A stretch of 64,000 bases of DNA from Pseudomonas sp. AN-1 (GTDB taxonomy: Bacteria; Pseudomonadota; Gammaproteobacteria; Pseudomonadales; Pseudomonadaceae): NCBI RefSeq assembly GCF_034057115.1, contig NZ_CP139195.1, forward strand, positions 4,092,001-4,156,000, written 5' to 3'. Position numbers and translations under genes: made by a program. The first letter of the stretch is position 1. Every line of letters starts with the position of its first letter. The notes beneath the pieces are model-generated. The model was given only the letters and a program-made list of their open reading frames with translations, did not search any database and was not told the origin of the DNA. Shown piece by piece: positions 7,984-15,763 of the stretch.

Positions 7984-8382
7984 ATGAAAGCACAAATGCA
8001 GAAGGGCTTTACCCTGATCGAACTGATGATCGTGGTTGCGATCATCGGCATTCTGGCTGCCGTGGCCATTCCGGCCTACTCGGACTACCAGGCCCGCGCC
8101 AAGGTGAGCGCCGGCCTCGCTGAGATCTCCGCAGGCAAGACCGCCTTTGAAACCCGCCTGAACAACGGCGAGACCGTTTCCGGGGTTTCCGATATCGGCC
8201 TGCAGGCGAGCACCGGCAACTGCACCATCTCGACTACTGGCACCACCATCCAGTGCGCCCTGGTCAATGCTCCGAGCCAGGTCAATGGCGCGACCATCAC
8301 CTGGACCCGTAACTCCACCACCGGCGAGTGGAGCTGCGCATCCTCGGCTGACAACAAGTACGATCCCAAGACCTGCCAGTAA
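7984..8382 (+). CDS. pilA: Type IV major pilin PilA
   Basis: A 132-residue class IVa prepilin. The leader MKAQMQKG (8 residues, two longer than in P. aeruginosa) is cleaved before Phe, giving mature [22 protein letters not shown] with the essential Glu5. AAGGAG at 7971-7976 fixes the start at 7984. The mature protein has four cysteines. C110 and C123 form the usual C-terminal disulfide loop. C72 and C83 form an unusual extra pair enclosing six Ser/Thr residues (T73, S75, T76, T77, T79, T80). That Ser/Thr cluster, with NSTTG at 102-106, is the likely target of the glycosylation genes downstream. Transcription is predicted to be sigma-54 dependent. Confidence 0.97.
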   Translation: MKAQMQKGFTLIELMIVVAIIGILAAVAIPAYSDYQARAKVSAGLAEISAGKTAFETRLNNGETVSGVSDIGLQASTGNCTISTTGTTIQCALVNAPSQVNGATITWTRNSTTGEWSCASSADNKYDPKTCQ

Positions 8383-8405
8383 CCTGCTGGCCGGTTGACG
8401 GAGCG

Positions 8406-8435
8406 AATAGGCGGCGGACAGCCGCCTATTTTTTT
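8406..8435 (+). terminator. Rho-independent terminator after pilA
   Basis: A perfect 10-bp stem (AATAGGCGGC / GCCGCCTATT) with a 5-base loop GGACA is followed by a run of seven Ts. It ends only about 11 bases before the earliest start of the next gene, so the glycosylation genes must be read through it or use a promoter inside pilA. Confidence 0.93.
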
Positions 8436-8446
8436 GAGCCTGAAAT

Positions 8447-10300
8447 GTGGTGGTGGCTGTGCATGCTTCAAGGTTGATGCCGCTGGTCGTGCTGGCGGTG
8501 CTGCTCTCTCTCTATGGCAGCGTGCTGGGTTTTGCCTATGTCTGGGATGACATCGATCTGTTCGTCAGCTCCCCGCTGCTGCGTGGGGCGGGAGACTGGT
8601 GGACCGCTGTCAGCCAGCCCGTCCTGCCGGCGACGACCTACTTCCGGCCGGCGGTGCTCAGCAGCTTCTGGTTCGAGTTCGGGGCGCTCGGGGTGGATCC
8701 GTTCTATTCCCATCTGGTCAACCTGCTGCTGTTTCTGTTCAACGTGTGCATGGCCGGCTGGCTGGCCGCTGCCGTCTGTGGCTGCGCCGGGTCGCGGTGC
8801 TGGATCATGTCCGCCGTGGTCATGTTGCTGTACGGCCTGCATCCGGCCTTGGTGGAGTCCACGGCTTGGGTGGCCGGGCGGTTCGACCTGATGGTCACCA
8901 GTTTCGTGCTGCTGGGCCTGAATATCGCCCTGCGCTGGCAGGGGTGGCCGGGCGCCCTGGGCGCGGCGACGGCCTTTGCCTTTGCCTGCCTGTCGAAGGA
9001 GATGGCAGCGACCTTTCCCATCCTGCTCTGTGGTCTGCTGTGGACGCGACAGGCGCCCACGGGGTCGGTCTGGGACGGCCTGCGTCTTCTGGTTTCTCCT
9101 TCCACGCTGCGTCTGCTGGGGATGATCCTGCTGGCAGGAGCCGCCTACCTTGCCCTGCGTTACCAGGTGCACTCGGGACTGGTGCATCTGGAGCGCAAGG
9201 CTGCGGTCAGTCTGGACTGGGTCGGGCATGTCGGCTATGTGGGGCAGGCCCTGATCTTCTATGGGAAGATGCTGGTCTGGCCATTTCCCTTCCTCGGACC
9301 GCTGCACCCGCTGGACGTGACCGGCTTGACCGCGGCCGATATCCGCGATGGCTGGCTGGCTGTTGCCGGGGTGTCGCTGGGCCTGGTATGGGTGCTGTGG
9401 CGTGGCGGTCGTGCAGCAATACTGCTGGTCCTTTCCGTTGTCGCATTGCTGCCGGTATTGCAGATACTGCCGCTGACCATCGGCGGGAACATCGGTCATG
9501 AACGCTTCATGGCCTTGCCGTTGGTCTTCTTCGTCATGGCCTGTGCGCACTGGCTTTTCGGACTGTACGGTGTGTTGCGGCAACGAGTTGCCAAGGCTGT
9601 GCTGTGTGGCAGTATCGCCCTGCTCTGTCTCTACTCGGGGCTGAACCTTAAGATCTATCTACCGGTGTGGCAGTCGGATCTTGCCCTGTGGAGCTGGGCG
9701 CATGGGCAGCATCCGGATTTCGAGTATGCGCAGTCGCTTTATGTCCTGTCGGCGTTGAATGCGGGGCGCCTGGACCTGGCGAGACAGGAGTTGTTTGCCG
9801 TCGCCGAGCAGGATGCGCCGGAGGATTTTCTGGTCATGAAGGGCTACCTCCATGTTCTCGAGGGGAATAGTCGGGAGGCGATCGAGGCGATTGAAAAGGC
9901 CTTGTCTCAACTGTATCGCATGCGGGACGAGATGCTTGCCCAAGGCATCGATGTGTCGGAGGTTTCTCTGGACAATAAGCGTGCGCCGAATCTCTGGATC
10001 CTGCGGATTTCCTACAGCCTACTGGCGGAAGCCCATCTGCAGTTGGGGGACTATGAGAAGGTTCTCGAGAATGTGGAAATTTTCAGATTCTATGAGAAAA
10101 ACTTCTCCGTCTCATACTTGCTGGAGGCGCTGGCGCGATATGGACGTGGGGAGGTCGCTCTCGGCGATGCAGCTTTTGAGAAGGCCGTGCAGTTGAGTGC
10201 CGATGCTGGCGAGCGCTCCATTTCCGTGCGCAGCAGTTTCGTCCGTAGGCTCTGTGAGTCAGGGAAAGCCGCGGAGCAGCTCTGCCTGGCCGGATACTGA
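8447..10300 (+). CDS. TMTC-like GT-C membrane glycosyltransferase with C-terminal TPR region
   Basis: A protein of about 617 residues with roughly ten or more membrane helices over residues 10-410 and a soluble alpha-helical tail (about 420-615) with TPR-like repeats. The first periplasmic loop carries the acidic GT-C motif YVWDDIDL (D34, D35). Further TMTC/DUF1736-type signatures follow: YFRPAV (65-70), the LHPALVESTAWVAGRFD segment and LSKEMAATFP. Such enzymes transfer a sugar from a polyprenyl-phosphate donor to protein Ser/Thr. Its position 3' of pilA suggests the pilin as acceptor (inference). The start is uncertain: GTG at 8447 gives the longest form, while ATG at 8477 would begin just before the first helix. 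No recognised pilin glycosyltransferase with this architecture comes to mind. Confidence 0.78.
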   Translation: MVVAVHASRLMPLVVLAVLLSLYGSVLGFAYVWDDIDLFVSSPLLRGAGDWWTAVSQPVLPATTYFRPAVLSSFWFEFGALGVDPFYSHLVNLLLFLFNVCMAGWLAAAVCGCAGSRCWIMSAVVMLLYGLHPALVESTAWVAGRFDLMVTSFVLLGLNIALRWQGWPGALGAATAFAFACLSKEMAATFPILLCGLLWTRQAPTGSVWDGLRLLVSPSTLRLLGMILLAGAAYLALRYQVHSGLVHLERKAAVSLDWVGHVGYVGQALIFYGKMLVWPFPFLGPLHPLDVTGLTAADIRDGWLAVAGVSLGLVWVLWRGGRAAILLVLSVVALLPVLQILPLTIGGNIGHERFMALPLVFFVMACAHWLFGLYGVLRQRVAKAVLCGSIALLCLYSGLNLKIYLPVWQSDLALWSWAHGQHPDFEYAQSLYVLSALNAGRLDLARQELFAVAEQDAPEDFLVMKGYLHVLEGNSREAIEAIEKALSQLYRMRDEMLAQGIDVSEVSLDNKRAPNLWILRISYSLLAEAHLQLGDYEKVLENVEIFRFYEKNFSVSYLLEALARYGRGEVALGDAAFEKAVQLSADAGERSISVRSSFVRRLCESGKAAEQLCLAGY

Positions 10301-10433
10301 GTAAGATGCCGATGTGAGCTCTGCTGCAGGGGGGCAGAGTTTTCTGGGGCACTCCGCTTTTGCATTGTGGTGGTTTTTGGATTTTATTCTGCTTTGTTTT
10401 CGAAATGGTCTCTGCGGTCGGTCTGGGAACGGT

Positions 10434-12122
10434 ATGAGTAATGTGCGAGTGTCATGGAAGCGATTGGCTCTGTTTCTGGGGGTGGCGCTGGCATTTTCTT
10501 TTGCGTTCATGCATACGGCATGGGTCAGTGAGGATGCGTTCATAACTTTCAGGGTCGTCGATAACGCTCTGAACGGCTATGGGATTGTCTGGAATCCGGG
10601 GGAGCGGGTTCAAGTTTATACTCATCCGTTATGGTTCTTTCTGGTTCTCTCCGGTGTTGCAATATTCGATGATCCTTACTATTTCAGTCTTGGGTTGAGT
10701 TATGTTCTGCTGATTGCTACCTTGCTTCTCCTCGGGCGCGTCGCCAAGGAGCGTTGGGCTCTGGGTGGTATTGTTCTGGTTTGTGCTTTGCTATGGTCTC
10801 GCGCATTTGTCGACTACTCGAGTTCCGGGCTTGAAAATCCTCTGGTTCATGCGCTTCTGGTGCTCTATGCATTGGTGTGCCTGAGGGGGGCGGGCTCGGG
10901 ATGGGGTCCGCTGCTTCTAACGCTGCTTGCTTCTGCACTTTTCCTGACGCGGCCGGATGTCCTGGTCCTGATCTTCCCGAGCTTCGTCTATGTATGCTGG
11001 CGGGAGAGGCAAAACCTTTTCAGACTGATCCTCGGTTTGGCCGTTGGTGGGATTCCTGCGCTGCTGTGGGTTGCCTTTTCCGTTTTCTATTATGGGGTGC
11101 CGGTTCCGAACACGGCTCTTGCGAAGGTCGCTACGGGGATTGATTCGTGGCAGAGCGCTGTGCAGGCCTGGAATTATCTGGTCTGGACCGCCGAGACGGA
11201 TCTGGTAACGCTGGCTTTGTTGCTTCTGGGTGTAGTGTTGGGTTGTTCGAGCAGGGATCGAGTACTGGCTTCCTTGGGACTGGGGATCGTTGCCTGGTTC
11301 TTGTATCTGTTTTACGTCGGTGCTGACTACATGGGGGGGCGGTTCTTCAGTGCTGCCGTTCTCCTTGCCGTGGTTGTCTGCGCCGTATTTGTTTCGCGTA
11401 ATGCCAGTTTTTCTCTGGTAGCGGCGGTATTGGTGTTCCTCGTTTTCAATGCCGGGGCCCTGAGCAGGACGGTATTTTCGCCTTTGGGCTTTTCGCAGCA
11501 GCTCATATCGTCTTCCGGTATTGCGGATGAGCGAGGTTTCTACTACCAGGCTCTGGGTTTGTGGCCGAGCCTGCAGCGCGGCACCTGGTTCGCTCATCCC
11601 TGGCTAGCGGAGGGGGCTGCCATCGGCTCCAGGCCCGGGCTCTACGCCCGTTGCGCGATAGGTATGAGTGCATTTGCCGCTGGTCCGGCTGTGCGCTGGA
11701 TTGATCCGCTGGCGTTGACGGAGCCATTTCTGGCGCGGTTGCCTGCTCGCACGAACGTCCGGGTCGGGCACTACGAGCGTGCCTTCCCCAAAGGCTTCCT
11801 TGAGTCTGAAACTTCTCGTGTCAACAAGGTAGAGGATCCAGTTCTGAGAGACCTGTACCGCGACGTGGATATCGCGGTGCGTGCTCCCCTGCTTAGTGAA
11901 GGGCGCTTGGCGGCCATCTGGAGATTGAACTCCGGTGCCTATTCCGGGCGGTTGGGGGGCTTCGATCGGGAGGCTATCGGGCTGCCGGGGGTTCCCGTGC
12001 AGACCCGTGCTCCTCTTTCCTGTTTTGGTTTGCCCTATGGCTGGGATGGGTTCTGGAGGATTGACGGGGATCCTGCGAGGGTCTCGAAGGTGATGGTGCA
12101 AGACGGACTCTCTCAGCAATAG
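10434..12122 (+). CDS. GT-C glycosyltransferase, probable pilin arabinosyltransferase (TfpW-like)
   Basis: A 562-residue polytopic membrane protein. Residues 31-40 (VSEDAFITFR) hold the GT-C acidic motif, followed by GYGIVWNPGERVQVYTHPLW (49-68), a signature of polyprenyl-phosphate-sugar-dependent transferases. About nine to ten helices run to residue 380, followed by a soluble C-terminal domain of about 180 residues. In P. aeruginosa group IV strains the equivalent gene next to pilA is tfpW, which adds D-arabinofuranose to the pilin. The adjacent arabinose-donor genes support the same role here, but this is inference from context and motifs. The ATG at 10434 is chosen over an upstream GTG at 10314. 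The coding strand is strikingly rich in T and G. Confidence 0.75.
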   Translation: MSNVRVSWKRLALFLGVALAFSFAFMHTAWVSEDAFITFRVVDNALNGYGIVWNPGERVQVYTHPLWFFLVLSGVAIFDDPYYFSLGLSYVLLIATLLLLGRVAKERWALGGIVLVCALLWSRAFVDYSSSGLENPLVHALLVLYALVCLRGAGSGWGPLLLTLLASALFLTRPDVLVLIFPSFVYVCWRERQNLFRLILGLAVGGIPALLWVAFSVFYYGVPVPNTALAKVATGIDSWQSAVQAWNYLVWTAETDLVTLALLLLGVVLGCSSRDRVLASLGLGIVAWFLYLFYVGADYMGGRFFSAAVLLAVVVCAVFVSRNASFSLVAAVLVFLVFNAGALSRTVFSPLGFSQQLISSSGIADERGFYYQALGLWPSLQRGTWFAHPWLAEGAAIGSRPGLYARCAIGMSAFAAGPAVRWIDPLALTEPFLARLPARTNVRVGHYERAFPKGFLESETSRVNKVEDPVLRDLYRDVDIAVRAPLLSEGRLAAIWRLNSGAYSGRLGGFDREAIGLPGVPVQTRAPLSCFGLPYGWDGFWRIDGDPARVSKVMVQDGLSQQ

Positions 12123-12216
12123 ACAAGGATCATCTTGCTCCCCCATCCTGGCTATGGCGGGTTGTCCGTTAACAGCATCCCAGCCCACGCCCTTCGCCAC
12201 CAAAGCAATGCCTTAT

Positions 12217-13716
12217 ATGAGTACAGTCAAACCTCGCCCCCCATTGCACAATCCTCGAGCCAGTCAAAAATTGTCACATTTGAGCGCGGACGTTGATCCC
12301 CTCCCCCTCGTCATCGACCTGGACGGCACCCTGCTGCGTTCTGACTTGCTTCTGGAAACCGGATTGGCATTCATGCGCAGCCATCCCCTGCGACTGCTCA
12401 AGCCACTGGGCTGGCTGAGCAAAGGCAAGACCGTCCTGAAGGATCGACTGGCACGCGCCACCCACATAGATGTCAGGGTGCTCCCCTATGACCCCGCAGT
12501 CATCGAACTCATCCAAGCAGAGCGCAGCAACGGACGCACTGTAATCCTGGCTACAGCCAGCCATCACTCGCTGGCTGAGCGTATTGCCGAACATCTCCAA
12601 CTGTTTGATCAGGTTCTGGCATCCGACTCCTCACGCAACCTGTCAGCCGAACGCAAGCGTGATTTGCTGGTAGGGCACTTCGGCGAGCACGGATTCGACT
12701 ATGCAGGCAATTCGCACGACGACCTTCCGGTATGGGCTGCCGCCCGAAAGGCCTACCTAGTCAATCCGGATGCGGGCGTGGAGCCGCGCGCGCGCGCCCA
12801 CGGCAACGTCAAACAGGTCATTCGCTCTAACTCTCCAAGTATCAAGGACTGGGCGAAGGCGCTGCGACTGCATCAATGGATGAAGAATCTGTTGATCTTC
12901 ACGCCACTGCTGACAGCTCATCAATTGGGCGTTCCCCAACTGCTTTGGCAGGGACTGCTGGCCTTCCTTTTTTTCGGGCTATGTGCCTCCAGCGTTTACC
13001 TGCTCAATGATCTGCTCGACCTGACAGACGATCGCCACCATGGCACAAAGCGGCATCGCCCATTCGCCTCGGGACGACTAGCAATCAAATCAGGCATCAT
13101 GGCTTTTCCTGCCCTGCTGGCTGGCTCCTTTGCAGGTGCCATTCTCCTGCTCCCTTGGGAGTTTTCTGCAGTTCTGGCCACTTACTACATACTGACACTT
13201 GGCTATTCACTTGCACTGAAACGTCAGATGGCTGTTGACGTCATCGCCTTGGCGCTGCTTTACACCATTCGCATCATCGCCGGAGCAGCCGCATGCAAGT
13301 TGCCGCTGACTTTCTGGATCCTTGCATTCTCGATGTTCATGTTCCTCAGCCTTGCAATGGTCAAGCGCTACACTGAGCTACGCGAGTCAAGAAAAAAGGG
13401 CAGGACCGACAAGACCAGAGGCCGCGGCTACTACCCTAGCGATCTGGAGATGATTGCCTCGCTCGGTTCGGCCTCCGGATATCTGGCAGTGATGGTTCTA
13501 GCCCTGTACATACATGATCAGGCAACCGTGCTCATGTACAGCTATCCGGAGCTCATCTGGCTGGCATGCCCACTACTGCTGTTCTGGATCACTCGTATCT
13601 GGATGCTCGCTCACCGAGGCGAAGTGAACGAGGATCCGGTGGTGTTCGCCATTCGCGACCGTACCAGCCTGATGGTCGGCATCCTGTTCTGCCTGGTTTT
13701 CTGGGGGGCGGCATGA
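12217..13716 (+). CDS. HAD phosphatase-UbiA fusion, probable polyprenyl-phosphate 5-phosphoribosyltransferase
   Basis: A two-domain protein of about 499 residues. The N-terminal part (about 25-205) is a HAD hydrolase with motif I VIDLDGTLLRSD and a late motif HDDLPVWAAA. The C-terminal part is a UbiA-type membrane domain with the first aspartate-rich motif LLNDLLDLTDDRHHGTKRHR and the second region VDVIALALLYTIRII. The closest known function is the mycobacterial Rv3806c-type enzyme, which moves 5-phosphoribose from PRPP to polyprenyl phosphate. The fused HAD domain could remove the 5-phosphate (inference). Its stop overlaps the DprE1-like gene (ATGA). Alternative starts are ATG at 12208 and 12154; none has a good ribosome-binding site. 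Confidence 0.83.
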   Translation: MSTVKPRPPLHNPRASQKLSHLSADVDPLPLVIDLDGTLLRSDLLLETGLAFMRSHPLRLLKPLGWLSKGKTVLKDRLARATHIDVRVLPYDPAVIELIQAERSNGRTVILATASHHSLAERIAEHLQLFDQVLASDSSRNLSAERKRDLLVGHFGEHGFDYAGNSHDDLPVWAAARKAYLVNPDAGVEPRARAHGNVKQVIRSNSPSIKDWAKALRLHQWMKNLLIFTPLLTAHQLGVPQLLWQGLLAFLFFGLCASSVYLLNDLLDLTDDRHHGTKRHRPFASGRLAIKSGIMAFPALLAGSFAGAILLLPWEFSAVLATYYILTLGYSLALKRQMAVDVIALALLYTIRIIAGAAACKLPLTFWILAFSMFMFLSLAMVKRYTELRESRKKGRTDKTRGRGYYPSDLEMIASLGSASGYLAVMVLALYIHDQATVLMYSYPELIWLACPLLLFWITRIWMLAHRGEVNEDPVVFAIRDRTSLMVGILFCLVFWGAA

Positions 13717-15026
13717 CCGAGAAGCTTCATTCCTGGGGACGCCACCCCAATGCTCCTCAGACAGCCCAGCCCTGCACCTGGCGCGCGGATGTGCCGGTGT
13801 GCCTGAAGCGGCTCGTCGAACTGCATGGCAACACCCTGCCCTTCGGCAACGGCCGCAGCTATGGCGACAGCTGTCTGGCCGCAAGCGACCATGTTCTGAA
13901 TCTGCGCACGCTGGATCGCTTTATGGCCACCGACTGGCAGCGCGGCGTCATAACGGCCGAAGCGGGTGTGACCCTCGCAGAGATTCTCACCCTTGCCATA
14001 CCTCGGGGCTGGTTTCTCGCCATCACGCCCGGAACCCAGTTCGTCACCCTGGGCGGAGCCATCGCCAACGATGTGCATGGCAAGAACCACCATGTACGCG
14101 GCACCTTCGGCACTCATGTCCTGCGCCTCGGCCTTCAGCGTCACAACGAGCCACCGATGTGCTGCTCTTCGCAGGAAAACGCCACACTGTTCAACGCCAC
14201 CATTGGTGGTCTCGGACTCACGGGAGTGATCACTTGGGCAGAGATCCAGCTGATGCCCATACGCTCCAGCCAGATCGACACCAGCGTGGTGCGCTTCGAG
14301 AGTCTCGCCGAGTTCTTTATCTTATCCGACGAGTTGGATCACCAGCACGAGTACAGCGTGGCGTGGATCGATTGTCTTGCCCGAGGCAAACGCACTGGGC
14401 GAGGCGTATTCATGCTTGGCGACCATGCGCCCTACGGATCTCTGAAGATTGACGAGCGCCGCAAACTGAGCGTTCCACTGACACCGCCACTCTCCCTGAT
14501 CAATCACCTCTCGCTGCGAGCTTTCAACGAAATCTACTGGCGAATTCATCCTCGTGCACTCGGCAGACAGCGCATCAGCTACGAGCCCTTCTTCTATCCA
14601 CTGGATCGGATACTGCACTGGAATCGGATCTACGGCCGCAAAGGCTTCCAGCAATATCAATGCGTAATTCCAGAGGCTGTGGCGCAACCTGCGCTGCATG
14701 AATTGTTGAATTCCATCGCTAGCTCCGGCCAAGGATCCTTCCTCGCCGTACTCAAGCGCTGCGGCAATATCGCCTCACCCGGCCTGCTGTCCTTCCCGCT
14801 CGCCGGCAGCTCGCTGGCCTTGGACTTCCCACAGAAGGCCGAACTGGGCAGCCTGTTCGCACGCCTCGATGCCATCGTGCACGAAGCGGGAGGGCGCCTG
14901 TATCCTGCCAAGGACGCCCACATGGCGGCCGAGGACTTCCGCCGAGCCTACCCGGCCTGGGAAAAGCTCGAGACCCTGCGCGATCCGGCCATGAACTCCC
15001 GCTTCTGGACAAGAGTCACCGCATGA
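13713..15026 (+). CDS. DprE1-like FAD oxidase (polyprenylphosphoryl-ribose 2'-oxidase)
   Basis: A 437-residue VAO-type flavoprotein. It should oxidise polyprenylphosphoryl-D-ribose at C2' to the keto intermediate, the first half of the epimerisation to D-arabinofuranose. The FAD loop GNGRSYGD (45-52) and HGKNHH (122-127) align with Mycobacterium tuberculosis DprE1, and His122, Lys124, Tyr50 and Lys400 correspond to His132, Lys134, Tyr60 and Lys418. The residue matching Cys387, the covalent target of benzothiazinones, is Ala369 (SSLALDFP). A GGGGGGCGGC ribosome-binding region precedes the ATG, which overlaps the upstream stop. It is coupled to the reductase downstream (ATGA). Confidence 0.9.
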   Translation: MTEKLHSWGRHPNAPQTAQPCTWRADVPVCLKRLVELHGNTLPFGNGRSYGDSCLAASDHVLNLRTLDRFMATDWQRGVITAEAGVTLAEILTLAIPRGWFLAITPGTQFVTLGGAIANDVHGKNHHVRGTFGTHVLRLGLQRHNEPPMCCSSQENATLFNATIGGLGLTGVITWAEIQLMPIRSSQIDTSVVRFESLAEFFILSDELDHQHEYSVAWIDCLARGKRTGRGVFMLGDHAPYGSLKIDERRKLSVPLTPPLSLINHLSLRAFNEIYWRIHPRALGRQRISYEPFFYPLDRILHWNRIYGRKGFQQYQCVIPEAVAQPALHELLNSIASSGQGSFLAVLKRCGNIASPGLLSFPLAGSSLALDFPQKAELGSLFARLDAIVHEAGGRLYPAKDAHMAAEDFRRAYPAWEKLETLRDPAMNSRFWTRVTA

Positions 15027-15763
15027 AACGCATTCTGATCATTGGCGCCACCTCCGCCATCGCCACCGCCTGCGCACGTCTGTGGGCCGAACAGGGCTGC
15101 GAGTTTTTCCTCGTGGCCCGCAACACCGAAAAGCTCGCCCAAGTTGGTGCCGACCTCGAGGCGCGAGGCGCCAAGGCAGTAACCACCCACAGAATGGACG
15201 CAGTCGACCTGGCAGCCCACCCGACGATGCTCGAGCGCTGCATGGCCCGCCTGCAACAGATCGATATCGCCCTGATCGCCCACGGTACCCTGCCCGAACA
15301 GCCAGCCTGCGAGCGGGATGTTGCCATGGCCCTGCGAGAGTTCGCCAACAACGGCACCTCCACCATTGCCCTGCTGACTCTCCTGGCCATGCAGCTTGAA
15401 ACCCAGCGTTGCGGAACCTTGGCGGTGATTTCCTCGGTAGCCGGCGACCGCGGCCGCCCCTCGAACTACCTCTATGGCAGCGCCAAGGCAGCCGTTTCCA
15501 CCTTCTGCGAAGGACTGCGAGCCCGAATGTTCAAGGTCGGAGCACATGTAATCGATATCAGGCCGGGCTTTGTCGATACGCCGATGACCCAGGGACTCCC
15601 CCTGCCAGTCTTGCTGCTGGCCAAACCCGAACAGGTCGCCCAGCGCGTTCTCTCGGGGATCGAACGCAGGACAGCCGTTCTCTATGCACCAGGATTCTGG
15701 ATGTTGATCATGCAGATCATCCGCAGCATCCCGCAGCCGCTGTTCAAGAGGCTGAACCTGTGA
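15023..15763 (+). CDS. DprE2-like short-chain reductase (polyprenylphosphoryl-2-keto-ribose reductase)
   Basis: A 246-residue short-chain dehydrogenase. The N-terminal nucleotide motif is GATSAIA (8-14). The catalytic region has Ser137/Ser138 and YGSAK (Tyr151, Lys155), and RPGFVDTPM follows. In the mycobacterial pathway DprE2 reduces the keto intermediate with NADH to give decaprenylphosphoryl-D-arabinofuranose. Overlap with the DprE1-like gene (ATGA) and with the next gene (GTGA) supports a shared pathway. A role other than epimerase partner cannot be excluded from sequence alone, but the pairing is diagnostic. C-terminal hydrophobic residues (MLIMQII) may anchor it to the membrane. Confidence 0.9.
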   Translation: MKRILIIGATSAIATACARLWAEQGCEFFLVARNTEKLAQVGADLEARGAKAVTTHRMDAVDLAAHPTMLERCMARLQQIDIALIAHGTLPEQPACERDVAMALREFANNGTSTIALLTLLAMQLETQRCGTLAVISSVAGDRGRPSNYLYGSAKAAVSTFCEGLRARMFKVGAHVIDIRPGFVDTPMTQGLPLPVLLLAKPEQVAQRVLSGIERRTAVLYAPGFWMLIMQIIRSIPQPLFKRLNL

